Source: Paracoccus aminovorans (GTDB lineage: Bacteria; Pseudomonadota; Alphaproteobacteria; Rhodobacterales; Rhodobacteraceae). Taken from it: a DNA stretch of 64,000 bases. The DNA lies in NCBI RefSeq assembly GCF_900005615.1, contig NZ_LN832562.1:186001-250000 (forward strand), in the 5' to 3' direction. The notes under the pieces are model-generated. The model did not search any database and was not told where the DNA came from. It saw nothing but the letters and a program-made list of their open reading frames with translations. Position numbers and translations under genes: made by a program. Within the stretch, counting starts at the first letter, position 1; every line of letters starts with the position of its first letter. Positions 44,461-52,533 of the stretch are shown here, piece after piece.

Positions 44461-45186
44461 TTATGCGGACGGCAGGGGAAAACCCGTGATCCGCTTCGGC
44501 CGGGGCGGGGCGTAGGTGCGCACCTTCGAGGTTTTAAGCCCCATGCGCACCAATGCTTCGGCGATGGTGACCGCCGAGGCCACCCCGTCGACCACCGGCA
44601 CGCCGGTCCGCTCGCGCACCTTGGCCTCCAGCTCGGCCATGCCGCCGCAGCCGAGGCAGATCACCTCGGCATGGTCCTGCTCGACGGCGGCGGCGGCCTG
44701 TTCGACGATGGCTTCGACCGCGCGCTCGGGCTGGGTTTCAAGCTCCAGCACCGCCATGCCGCTGGCCCGGACCGAGGCGCAGCGGGCATCGAGCCCGGCG
44801 AGCTTCAGCCGGTCCTCGATCATCGGCACCGCCCGGTCGAGGGTGGTCACGACCGAATATTTGTGCCCCAGGAACATCGCGGTCGAGGCGGCCGCCTCGG
44901 TGATGTCCACCACGGGCACCTCCAGCAGCTCCTGCAACCCTTCGCGGCCATGTTCGCCGTAGCCGGCCTGTATCACGGCATCGAAGGGCTGGTCGTAGCG
45001 CATCACCGCATCCATGACGCCGACGGCGGCAAGGTAGCTTTCGAAGTTGCCCTCGACCGATTCCGCGCCGAAGCGCGGGGTCAGGGCAACGATCTCGGTT
45101 CCCGGCGCGGCGACCTTCTGCGCCTGAAGGCCGATGCCGTGGGTCATCGTTTCGGTGGTGTTCACGTTCACAACGAGGATACGCAT
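44461..45186 (-). CDS. hyuE: Asp/Glu/hydantoin racemase-family protein
   Basis: 241-residue cofactor-independent racemase-fold protein. The N-terminus ILVVNVNTTETMTHGI is typical of hydantoin racemase HyuE. The second catalytic Cys region is present (C177 and C180 in CLGCGGM). The first Cys, expected near residue 75 in characterised enzymes (A-C-F-x-D), is replaced here: the sequence reads AGYGEHG. It may therefore not racemise by the two-base mechanism, and could be a decarboxylase, isomerase or one-base variant. The co-transcribed NCS1 permease fits hydantoin, allantoin or a related ring compound. The symbol is by family only. Confidence 0.75.
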   Translation of the reverse strand: MRILVVNVNTTETMTHGIGLQAQKVAAPGTEIVALTPRFGAESVEGNFESYLAAVGVMDAVMRYDQPFDAVIQAGYGEHGREGLQELLEVPVVDITEAAASTAMFLGHKYSVVTTLDRAVPMIEDRLKLAGLDARCASVRASGMAVLELETQPERAVEAIVEQAAAAVEQDHAEVICLGCGGMAELEAKVRERTGVPVVDGVASAVTIAEALVRMGLKTSKVRTYAPPRPKRITGFPLPSA

Positions 45187-45204
45187 GTGTTCTCCGTCTC
45201 GGGA

Positions 45205-46719
45205 TCAGTGATGGATGGCCACGGCGATGGATTCGCCGTCCCGGTCGGCATAGCGCAGGCCCTTGGGTGCGATCAGCCAGTAGAACAGCGCCCCGAGCCC
45301 GGCGGCGATGAACCACGAGAACTGCGACAGCGAATGCAGCGCCGGCAGGAAGGCGAACATCAGCGAGATCGCGGCCGAGGGCACCAGCGCCTTGATCGCC
45401 GCCGGGTTGATGCCGTTCACATAGTGATAGGGACCGGCCGTATCGTCGCTGTAGAGCGCCGGCACGTCCACCTGCTGTTTGCGGATCAGCCAGTAGTCGG
45501 CCATCACGATCCCGAACAGCGGCCCCAGGAAGGCGCCGAGGCCGCCCAGGAAATAGACGATCACCACCGGCGAATTGTAGAGGTTCCAGGGCAGGATCAC
45601 GAAGCCGATGACGGCGCTGACCACGGCGGCGCGGCGGAAGTTCAGCTGCCGCGGCATCAGGTTCGCCAGCGCGAAGGCCGGGGCCACGAAATTCGCCATC
45701 AGGTTCACGGCGATGGTCAGGATCAGCAGCGACAGGCTGGCCAGGACCAGCAGCGGCGTGTTCGGGATCTTCTGCACCACGTCGGTCGGGCTCTGGATCA
45801 GCGTGCCGTCGATCACCAGCTGGCCGCCGGTCAGGATCACCACGATCATCCCGAAGATCAGCATGTTGATCGGGATGCCCCAGAAATTGCCCATGACCAC
45901 CGCCTTGCGCGAGACCGCGCCCCGGGTGAAGTCGCAGAAGTTCAGCACGAACGTGCCGTAGATCGCCACCCAGAGCGAGGCCCCGCCCAGGATCTGCGCC
46001 CACATCGCACCGCCGGTCAGCGCGTTCGGCGGCGACCAGCGCAGCGTCCCGCCGGCGCTGTAAAGCACCCAGCCCGCCAGCGCCACGAAGGTGATCAGGA
46101 TCACCGGGCCGGCGAAGGCTTCGTATTTGCGGATGCTCTCCATGCCGTAGCAGGCGATGACCACCTGGACGACCCAGAGGATGCTGAAGCTGATCCAGCC
46201 CAGCACCGAAAGGCCCAGCAGCATCTGCTGCGACAGCGAGGCGAGGCTGGGCATCAGCGCGATCAGCAGCACGTCCAGCACCATCGAGGCCAGGTAGGTC
46301 TGGATGCCGAACCAGACGATGGCGACGCCGCCCCGGATCAGCGCCGGGATCTGCGCGCCGCGGGTGCCGAAGCTGATGCGGCTCATCACCGGGAAGGGCA
46401 CGCCGGTCTTGATGCCCATGTAGCCCGACAGGTTCAGCAGGACGAACAGGAACAGCGCGCCGAACAGCAGCGCGGCCAGGATCTGCCATCCGCCCAGCCC
46501 GAGCGCGAAAAGTCCGATGGCGAAGGAGTAGTTGCCCAGGCTGTGCACGTCATTGGCCCAGAGGGCGAAGATGTTGTAGGCGCTCCAGGTGCGGCCTTCC
46601 TGCTTGGTGGGGGCAAGGTCGCGGTTGTAGAGGCCGGGCGAGACGCCCGGCGGGATGGCCTCGTGCAGGGCGACGCCGTGCAGGTGGTCCTGGCCGGTTT
46701 CGGCGGTGTTCAGGTTCAT
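45205..46719 (-). CDS. NCS1-family nucleobase/hydantoin/allantoin permease
   Basis: 504-residue inner-membrane transporter with twelve predicted helices. NCS1 sequence features are LAPTKQEGRTWSAYNIFALW before and in helix 1 (in two parts), GVPFPVMSRISFG, and the two-Asn/Trp helix region LPWNLYNSPV. The start at 46719 (MNLNTAE) has GGGAGGAG with 8-base spacing; an ATG 7 codons upstream is less likely. It is related to Mhp1 (hydantoin) and PucI (allantoin). The racemase-family gene follows 18 bases later, so substrate and enzyme are probably linked. Confidence 0.93.
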   Translation of the reverse strand: MNLNTAETGQDHLHGVALHEAIPPGVSPGLYNRDLAPTKQEGRTWSAYNIFALWANDVHSLGNYSFAIGLFALGLGGWQILAALLFGALFLFVLLNLSGYMGIKTGVPFPVMSRISFGTRGAQIPALIRGGVAIVWFGIQTYLASMVLDVLLIALMPSLASLSQQMLLGLSVLGWISFSILWVVQVVIACYGMESIRKYEAFAGPVILITFVALAGWVLYSAGGTLRWSPPNALTGGAMWAQILGGASLWVAIYGTFVLNFCDFTRGAVSRKAVVMGNFWGIPINMLIFGMIVVILTGGQLVIDGTLIQSPTDVVQKIPNTPLLVLASLSLLILTIAVNLMANFVAPAFALANLMPRQLNFRRAAVVSAVIGFVILPWNLYNSPVVIVYFLGGLGAFLGPLFGIVMADYWLIRKQQVDVPALYSDDTAGPYHYVNGINPAAIKALVPSAAISLMFAFLPALHSLSQFSWFIAAGLGALFYWLIAPKGLRYADRDGESIAVAIHH

Positions 46720-47055
46720 TGCCCGCTCCTCCCGCTGCACGGCCGGGGCGGATGATCCTCAGGAATGGTGACATGTTTTGCGGGCTGAGGCTTGCGCGAA
46801 AGCCTTGCCCAGGGGCGCGTCGCGATGCGACGGCCCCGAACCGTAGTGGATGCCATGGTTACCTCCCGTTTCCTCTGGCAGCCGGCCCTTCCCCGGCACG
46901 GCAGGTCCGCAATGCTGGACTTGCATGTAAAATGTTAGATGATATTCTTTATATGCGTCTATATAGCATATCGAATAGCACCTTATATGTAATTTTAAAA
47001 ATCAGCCGGTGTTGCCGCATGACACAGTGAAAAGCCGCAAGGGGAGAGAAGGTCG
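46720..47055. promoter_or_regulatory. Divergent control region, NCS1 permease and gntR
   Basis: 336 bases without a gene. The stretch 46925-47010 is strongly AT-rich and contains the inverted repeat ATATGC-N9-GCATAT at 46951-46971. It is a plausible operator of the divergent GntR protein and promoter of both transcripts. Confidence 0.6.
46951..46971. promoter_or_regulatory. GntR operator candidate
   Basis: ATATGC (46951-46956) and GCATAT (46966-46971) form an exact 6-9-6 inverted repeat, 85 bases before the gntR start, within the AT-rich core of the divergent region. Confidence 0.45.
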
Positions 47056-47739
47056 ATGGCAGGGGAAGACATGCTGAATACGCGCGCGCAGACTGCGCTG
47101 GTCGGGGCGCTGCGCCGGGGCGAGCTGCGGGCGGGGCAGTTCGTGTCGATGCCCCAGCTGGTCGATGTGCTGGGCCTGCCGCTGGCGGCGGTGCGCGAGG
47201 CGACGCGGCATGCCAGCGCCTCGGGCTGGCTGGAGATCATCCCCAAGCGCGGGGTGCAGATCATGGATGCGCGGCCCGAGCTGATCCGCGACAGCCTGGA
47301 CCTGCGCATGGTGCTGGACCAGGAGGGCGCGCGCCGCCGCATCCAGGACCAGACCGCGCTTGCCGATCTGGACGCGCTGCGCCGGTCGCACGAGCAGATG
47401 CTCGAGGCGGCGGGCGGTCCCGCGTCGGCCGAGCTGTCGCCGCGGGCCATCGCCGTCGATCTGTCGCTGCACGATTTCCTGGCCGGGGGCCTGGACAACC
47501 CGCTGCTGCGCGCCAGCTACGACGCCAACCGCATCCGCATCGCCATCATCCAGCGCGTCCGGCCCTTCGTGCAGGAACGCATCCTGTCGGCGATGCAGGA
47601 ACATCTGGCGATCATCGACGCGGTGCAGGCAGGCGATGCCGCCGCCGCGGTGGAAGCCATCGCCCATCATTGTCGCCGCACCCAGCATTGGTGGGGCGTG
47701 CCGACAACCTTCCCGCCGCGGGACCATTCCCCGGCCTGA
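47056..47739 (+). CDS. GntR-family regulator, FCD type
   Basis: 227-residue regulator divergent from the NCS1 permease. Its winged helix is LRAGQFVSMPQLVDVLGLPLAAVREA (in two parts), followed by LEIIPKRGVQIMD. The FCD domain begins at IRDSLDLRMVLDQEGA and ends with the metal-site-like HHCRRTQHWW. It likely controls the NCS1/racemase genes in response to a ring compound or its product. GGGGAGAGAAGG lies before the ATG. Not closely similar to the other GntR protein. Confidence 0.92.
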   Translation: MAGEDMLNTRAQTALVGALRRGELRAGQFVSMPQLVDVLGLPLAAVREATRHASASGWLEIIPKRGVQIMDARPELIRDSLDLRMVLDQEGARRRIQDQTALADLDALRRSHEQMLEAAGGPASAELSPRAIAVDLSLHDFLAGGLDNPLLRASYDANRIRIAIIQRVRPFVQERILSAMQEHLAIIDAVQAGDAAAAVEAIAHHCRRTQHWWGVPTTFPPRDHSPA

Positions 47740-47747
47740 GGCGTCCG

Positions 47748-47766
47748 GCCCGGGTCGTGACCGGGC
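47748..47766 (+). terminator. Hairpin after gntR
   Basis: GCCCGG-GTCGTGA-CCGGGC, a 6-bp GC stem with a 7-base loop, starts 8 bases after the regulator's stop. There is no T-tract. It may separate gntR from the downstream sigma factor gene. Confidence 0.4.
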
Positions 47767-47855
47767 ATCGCGCGATTGACACAAGCCGCAAACAGTTGCA
47801 GTGCCGCTCGCAAGCGGGGGACCGCGACGTGGGGCGGAACGTGGGAGCGACAGGC

Positions 47856-48359
47856 ATGGCCTGGGATTTTCAGAGCCTTTTCCAGCGGCACGCGCCGGGC
47901 ATCGCCCGTTCGCTGCGCCGGCGCGGGCTGGATGCCGAGGCCGCGGCGGATCTGACCCAGGACGCCTTCGCAAGGGTCATCGCCCACGGGCCGGCCCAGG
48001 ACGTTTCCGACTGCCTGTCGCGGGCCTATCTTTACCGGGTGGCGCGCAATCTGGGCATCAATCACGCGAAGCGGCAGGCCCTGGTGCTTTCGCTGCCGCT
48101 GGAACGGCCCGAGGCGCAGCGCGCGCTGGCCTGCGCGCCGGACGGCGAGGCGATCCTCGCCTCGCGGGAACAGCTGCGGCTGGTGGCGGAGGTTCTGGCC
48201 GGCCTGCCGGAACGGCAGCGGCGGGCGTTCCTGCTGCATCGGATCGAGGGGCTGCCCATCGCCCGCATCGCCGACCAGATCGGGCTGTCTCCGACCCGGA
48301 CCTGGGAGCTGGTCCGCGACAGCTATCGCCGGATCGTGCTGCGGGCCGGAGGGCTTTGA
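47856..48359 (+). CDS. fecI: FecI-family ECF RNA polymerase sigma factor
   Basis: 167-residue sigma factor for the second TonB receptor. Region 2 has DLTQDAFARVIAHG and LYRVARNLGINHAKRQ; region 4 has LPERQRRAFLLHRIEGLPIARIA then LSPTRTWELVRDSY. The start at 47856 follows GGGAGCGA; longer frames upstream lack homology. It ends one base before the fecR gene. Compared with the first FecI in the window it is clearly divergent, so the two sets are probably insulated from each other. Confidence 0.92.
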   Translation: MAWDFQSLFQRHAPGIARSLRRRGLDAEAAADLTQDAFARVIAHGPAQDVSDCLSRAYLYRVARNLGINHAKRQALVLSLPLERPEAQRALACAPDGEAILASREQLRLVAEVLAGLPERQRRAFLLHRIEGLPIARIADQIGLSPTRTWELVRDSYRRIVLRAGGL

Positions 48360-48360
48360 A

Positions 48361-49317
48361 ATGCGCCCCGGACCCGAAGATCGGCCGGAACCGGACCATC
48401 GCGCGTCCCGCCTGCTGGATGAAGCCATCGATCTGGTGATCCGGCGGCAGAACGCGCCGGAAAGCGCCGCGACGCTGCAGGCGATCGCCGCCTGGCGGGG
48501 CCGCAGCGCCGATCACGACCGCATCTGGCGGCGGGTGACCGAGGCGCATGGGCTAAGCGGCAGCGCCCTGGGCGGATCGGCGAAACCTGCGCTGACGCGG
48601 CGCAACCTGCTGCTGGCGGGGGCGGTCGGCCTGGGGGCCGGGGCTCTGGGGACCTGGGGCCTGCCCGCCATGCGGTTGCGGCTGCAGGCGGACCAGTTGA
48701 CCGCCACCGCGGAATTGCTGCCGATGGCCTGGGGGGACGGCACGCGGATCACGCTGGGTCCGGCCAGCGCCATGGCGACGGCGCAACAACAGGGCGGGAC
48801 GCGCTCCATCCGCCTGTTGCAGGGCATGGCCTGGTTCGACGTCGCGCCCGATCCGGCGCGTCCCCTGGTCCTGCGGTTGAACGACGGCGTCGAAATGCGG
48901 ACGGCCGGCGGCGCCTTCGAGGTGTCGCAGGATGCGGGCGTGGTCAATCTTGCCGTGGCGCGCGACTCGGTCGAGCTGATCGCCCCGTCCCGCGCCAGCA
49001 TCGCGGCCGGGCAGTGGATCCGCCTTGATGCCGAAAACGGCCGGCACGAGACGGGCAGCCGCGACGGTGCCCTGGCCGGTGCCTGGCGCACCGGCACCGT
49101 CGTGGCCGAGGCCGAGCCGCTGCAAACCCTGGTCGCGCGCATCGCGCGCTGGCTGCCCGGCCGTGTGGTGGTCGCGGATGCCGCCATCGGCCGCGCGCGG
49201 ATCAGCGGGCTCTTCGACATCTCGGATCCCGAACGCGCGCTGGATACCGCCGTCCGGCCGACCGGCGGGCGGTTGCGCCGGGTCTCGGGCTTGCTGACGG
49301 TTATCTCCAGCGTCTGA
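48361..49317 (+). CDS. fecR: FecR-family anti-sigma factor / signal transducer
   Basis: 318-residue inner-membrane regulator. The cytoplasmic DUF4880-like part has LDEAIDLVIRRQNAP and DHDRIWRRVTEAHG. A membrane helix spans about residues 82-102 (NLLLAGAVGLGAGALGTW), preceded by TRR. The periplasmic FecR domain contains WGDGTRITLGPASAMA and LLQGMAWFDV. The arginine pair before the helix also resembles a Tat motif. It starts directly after fecI and precedes the receptor gene. Confidence 0.92.
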   Translation: MRPGPEDRPEPDHRASRLLDEAIDLVIRRQNAPESAATLQAIAAWRGRSADHDRIWRRVTEAHGLSGSALGGSAKPALTRRNLLLAGAVGLGAGALGTWGLPAMRLRLQADQLTATAELLPMAWGDGTRITLGPASAMATAQQQGGTRSIRLLQGMAWFDVAPDPARPLVLRLNDGVEMRTAGGAFEVSQDAGVVNLAVARDSVELIAPSRASIAAGQWIRLDAENGRHETGSRDGALAGAWRTGTVVAEAEPLQTLVARIARWLPGRVVVADAAIGRARISGLFDISDPERALDTAVRPTGGRLRRVSGLLTVISSV

Positions 49318-49453
49318 ACTTTTTTCCGCCGCCGACCGAATGAATCGTCCGCCCGATTGTATCAGTCATAGGGTCGGGCAATACCCAATGCGCTCTGGCG
49401 AGCGAAGGCACGGCACACCCTCCAGTCCAGTTTGACCGAAGGAGAGGCTCGCC

Positions 49454-51979
49454 ATGGCCCAAAGTTCAGTGTGTTCAATGTCATATCCGGCTGCGATCCG
49501 GCCGGCGCGGCTGCTGGGAGCCTTACTGCTTTCCACGCTGGTGCTGGCAGGCGGCACCATCGCCGCCAGCCGCCCCGCGGCGGCGCAGGAAAGCGTGCAG
49601 GGCGTGGCCTTCTCGATTCCCGCCGGGCCGCTGGGCCAGGCGCTGCTGGTCTGGGGGCGTCAGGCCGGGGTGCAGATTTCCTATCTGGACGCCGTCACCT
49701 CGGGCAAGACCACGACCGGCCTGTCGGGCAACCTGCGCCCGGAGCAGGCGCTGGCGCGGCTGCTGTCGGGCTCGGGCCTGCGCTACAGCTTTTCCGATCC
49801 GCGCAGCGTGGTGATCTCCGGCCGTTCCACGGCGGGCGCGACGGCACCGGACGGGTCGGTCGTGCTGGATGCGATCACGCTGAACGCTTCCGGGGCGACG
49901 ACGGAAGGCAGCGGCTCTTATACGACCGGCGAGGCCGGCATCGCCCGCGGCGCGGACAGCCTGAAAGAGGTGCCGCAATCCGTCACCGTCGTCACCCGCC
50001 AGGCGCTGGACGACCAGAACCTGACCACGATCGAACAGGCGATGGCCAAGACCCCCGGCATCGTCGCCAACCGCGAGGCGACCAGCGCGCCGAACTTCTA
50101 TGCCCGCGGCTTCAAGATCAACAACTACCAGATCGACGGTATGGGCACGGCCTATGAATCCTCGTTCCGGCCGGATTTCGACCTGGCGATCTATGACCGC
50201 ATCGAGGTGCTGCGCGGCGCCGAGGGGCTGTTTTCCGGCGCCGGCGAGCCCGGCGGCAGCGTGAACCTGGCCCGCAAGCGCCCGACGGAGCGGTTCCAGT
50301 CCAGCCTCGCCCTGTCCTATGGCAGCTGGAACAACCGCCGCATCGAGACCGACATCAGCGGCCCGCTGACCCGCGACGGGTCGCTGCGCGGCCGGGTGGT
50401 CGGCGCCTGGCAGGACCGCGACTTCTTCTATGCGCCAGCCGATCAGAAGAAGCGGGTACTTTACGGCGTGCTGGAATACGACCTGACGCCCGACACCACG
50501 ATCAGCGCCGGCATCAGCCAGCAGCGGCAAAAGGGCAATACCTGGTTCCTGGGCCTGCCGACCTGGAGCGATTTCCAGCTGCTGGACATCGACCGCGGCC
50601 GGGCGCTGAACACCGACTGGTCCTATGCCGACCGCAAGATCACCGATGTCTTCGCCGGCGTCGAGCACCGCTTCGGGGCGGATTGGGTATTGAAATTCTC
50701 GGCCATGCGGCAGAAGTTCGATTCCGACACGCTGCGGATCAACCCGACCGGCCCCATCGACCGCGAGACCGGCACATTCGCCGATGTCTTTTCGCGCTAC
50801 GAAGAGACCGGCAACCACTCCAAGGCGGCCGACCTGAACCTGCAGGGCCGGTTCCGCGCCTGGGGACGCGAGCACAGGCTGCTGGTCGGCGCCGACTGGC
50901 GCGACAGCGACGCGCATCAGAACATGTATTCGCTGAGCGAGGTCTTTGCCCCGGGCACCATCGGGCTGGACAATTTCGACCAGCTGAACGGCGTCCGTCC
51001 CGAGGTGTTGTATCCCTGGTTCACCTTCCCGGCCTATGGCGCCACGCAGAAGGGGCTTTACGGTCGGCTGCAGCTGGAGGCGACGGACCGGCTGCACATC
51101 ATCGTCGGCGGCCGCTACGGCAACTACGAATACAGCTCGCTCAACGACTATTACGACAGCGAGACGGGGGCGCTGCTGTCCTCGACCAAGACCGGGTTCA
51201 AGGATACCGGCATCTTCACCCCCTATGCCGCGGCGATCTATGACGTCACCCCGGATTGGAGCGTCTATGCCAGCCTGACCGAGATCTACAAGCCGCAGGC
51301 GAATTACCTGTCGGGCCCGCCGGATCGGGCCAGGCCGCTGGACCCGATCACCGGCCGCAACTACGAGCTGGGCGCCAAGGGCAGCCTGATGGGCGGCGCG
51401 CTGAACGCCTCCGCCGCGCTCTATCGCATCGAGCGCAAGGGCGAGGCGGCGCTGGACCCGGCCTATCCCGAAAGCAGCGACGGCACCGGCCTGTCCTGCT
51501 GCTATGTCGCGCAGGGCCGCATCGTCAGCGAGGGCCTGGACCTGGAACTGTCGGGCGAGATCGCGCCGGACTGGCAGCTGTTCGCCGGCTATACCTGGAA
51601 CCACAACAAGAACACCCGCGACGATATGGTGTTCAGCGCCCTGACGCTGCGCCACATGCTGAAGCTGTGGACGGATTACACCCTGCCGGGCGATTGGTCG
51701 AAATGGACCCTGGGCGGCGGCGTGACGGTGAAAAGCGCGCAGGCCACCGCCGGCACGGCGCGGATCGCGGGCGTGACCCAGGCTTACCGCATCGAACAGG
51801 GCGGCTATGCGGTCTGGGATGCGCATGTCGGCTATCGGATCGACGACCGCTGGCAGATGGCCCTGAACGTGAACAACATTTTCGACAAGCGCTATTACTC
51901 GGCGCTGGGGACGCCCACCGGCGGCAACTGGTATGGCGAGCCTCGGAGCGCCACGCTGACCTTGCGCGGGCGGTTCTGA
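49454..51979 (+). CDS. TonB-dependent siderophore receptor, FecA/FpvA type
   Basis: 841-residue complete outer-membrane receptor. Domains in order: signal peptide ending near RPAAAQ, STN domain (about residues 50-125, VAFSIPAGPLGQALLVWGRQ), plug (LKEVPQSVTVVTRQ, then FYARGFKINNYQIDG and IEVLRGAEGLFSGAGEPGG), and a 22-strand barrel ending in Phe (LTLRGRF). The STN domain signals to FecR encoded just upstream. A CC pair in the barrel (GLSCCYVAQG) is unusual. The ligand is probably a hydroxamate or other ferric siderophore of the FpvA/FoxA group. AAGGAGAGG lies before the start. Confidence 0.95.
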   Translation: MAQSSVCSMSYPAAIRPARLLGALLLSTLVLAGGTIAASRPAAAQESVQGVAFSIPAGPLGQALLVWGRQAGVQISYLDAVTSGKTTTGLSGNLRPEQALARLLSGSGLRYSFSDPRSVVISGRSTAGATAPDGSVVLDAITLNASGATTEGSGSYTTGEAGIARGADSLKEVPQSVTVVTRQALDDQNLTTIEQAMAKTPGIVANREATSAPNFYARGFKINNYQIDGMGTAYESSFRPDFDLAIYDRIEVLRGAEGLFSGAGEPGGSVNLARKRPTERFQSSLALSYGSWNNRRIETDISGPLTRDGSLRGRVVGAWQDRDFFYAPADQKKRVLYGVLEYDLTPDTTISAGISQQRQKGNTWFLGLPTWSDFQLLDIDRGRALNTDWSYADRKITDVFAGVEHRFGADWVLKFSAMRQKFDSDTLRINPTGPIDRETGTFADVFSRYEETGNHSKAADLNLQGRFRAWGREHRLLVGADWRDSDAHQNMYSLSEVFAPGTIGLDNFDQLNGVRPEVLYPWFTFPAYGATQKGLYGRLQLEATDRLHIIVGGRYGNYEYSSLNDYYDSETGALLSSTKTGFKDTGIFTPYAAAIYDVTPDWSVYASLTEIYKPQANYLSGPPDRARPLDPITGRNYELGAKGSLMGGALNASAALYRIERKGEAALDPAYPESSDGTGLSCCYVAQGRIVSEGLDLELSGEIAPDWQLFAGYTWNHNKNTRDDMVFSALTLRHMLKLWTDYTLPGDWSKWTLGGGVTVKSAQATAGTARIAGVTQAYRIEQGGYAVWDAHVGYRIDDRWQMALNVNNIFDKRYYSALGTPTGGNWYGEPRSATLTLRGRF

Positions 51980-51996
51980 CCCTCGGGAGGCGGGCC

Positions 51997-52026
51997 GCGG
52001 GGGATGAGTGCACGCCCATTCCCCGC
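51997..52026 (+). terminator. Hairpin after TonB receptor
   Basis: A 10-bp stem (51997-52006 with 52017-52026, one G-T pair) with a 10-base loop, starting 18 bases after the receptor stop. No T-tract follows. Probable transcript end. Confidence 0.5.
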
Positions 52027-52334
52027 ACCCAGCACCTTTGCAAGGCGTGGGCCGCCTGGAAAGCGTCCCCGCAAAAGCCAGAAGCAAGGGAACACGCGGC
52101 GGTCCGCGGCCCGGTGTCGCCCGGTTTGTCCCAGCCGTTCCGGTCGGCGGCGGGTGATTCGCGCAAGCTCGGTCCATGCGGCAAACGGTCGCGTTCCGCG
52201 GCCGCGATTGGCCAGGACGCCGGGACAGACCGCCTGCGTGCGGAACGGCGCTTCCGCATTGCGGCATGGGCGATCCGGCAGAATTTTCCGTGTTTCCCTG
52301 GATCCCGACCGCCCTGTTTCTGCGGTTGCAGCGC

Positions 52335-52354
52335 CTCCAAAAAAACATTTGGAG
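52335..52354. promoter_or_regulatory. 7-bp inverted repeat upstream of hyuA
   Basis: CTCCAAA (52335-52341) and TTTGGAG (52348-52354) are exact reverse complements with a 6-base A-rich spacer, 180 bases before the hyuA start. It could be an operator or a leader hairpin with a six-base loop. It lies in the hydantoinase promoter region. Confidence 0.45.
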
Positions 52355-52533
52355 ATACGGCGGGTCCTCGCGTAGTATCAAGGCGCGTTCAACAAAGAAT
52401 GCGGAACATCGGCTGGCTGCCTCGCGCATCGGTCGATGGCAAATCTCCCTCACAATGAAATGCAATCGTTCACACGGCGTAATCACGCTTTGTGGCTCAC
52501 TTTGCCTCACGCAAAATCGAAAGGAATTGCATA

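Larger units (their letters stand above)
51980..52533. other. Intergenic, TonB receptor to hyuA
   Basis: 554 bases. The first part has a hairpin at 51997-52026. The middle 300 bases are GC-rich with only shadow-like open frames and no family sequence. The last 180 bases are AT-richer and contain the inverted repeat at 52335-52354 and the leader of hyuA, with AAAGGAATT before its start. I see no gene. Confidence 0.5.

Noticed and set aside
44122..46755. Open frame of 877 codons on the plus strand
   Set aside because: It runs antisense to the racemase-family and NCS1 permease genes; the His/Gly/Arg-rich translation is typical of shadow frames.
52001..52460. Open frames downstream of the second TonB receptor
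   Set aside because: They extend receptor shadow frames beyond the stop and have arginine-rich, low-complexity translations.
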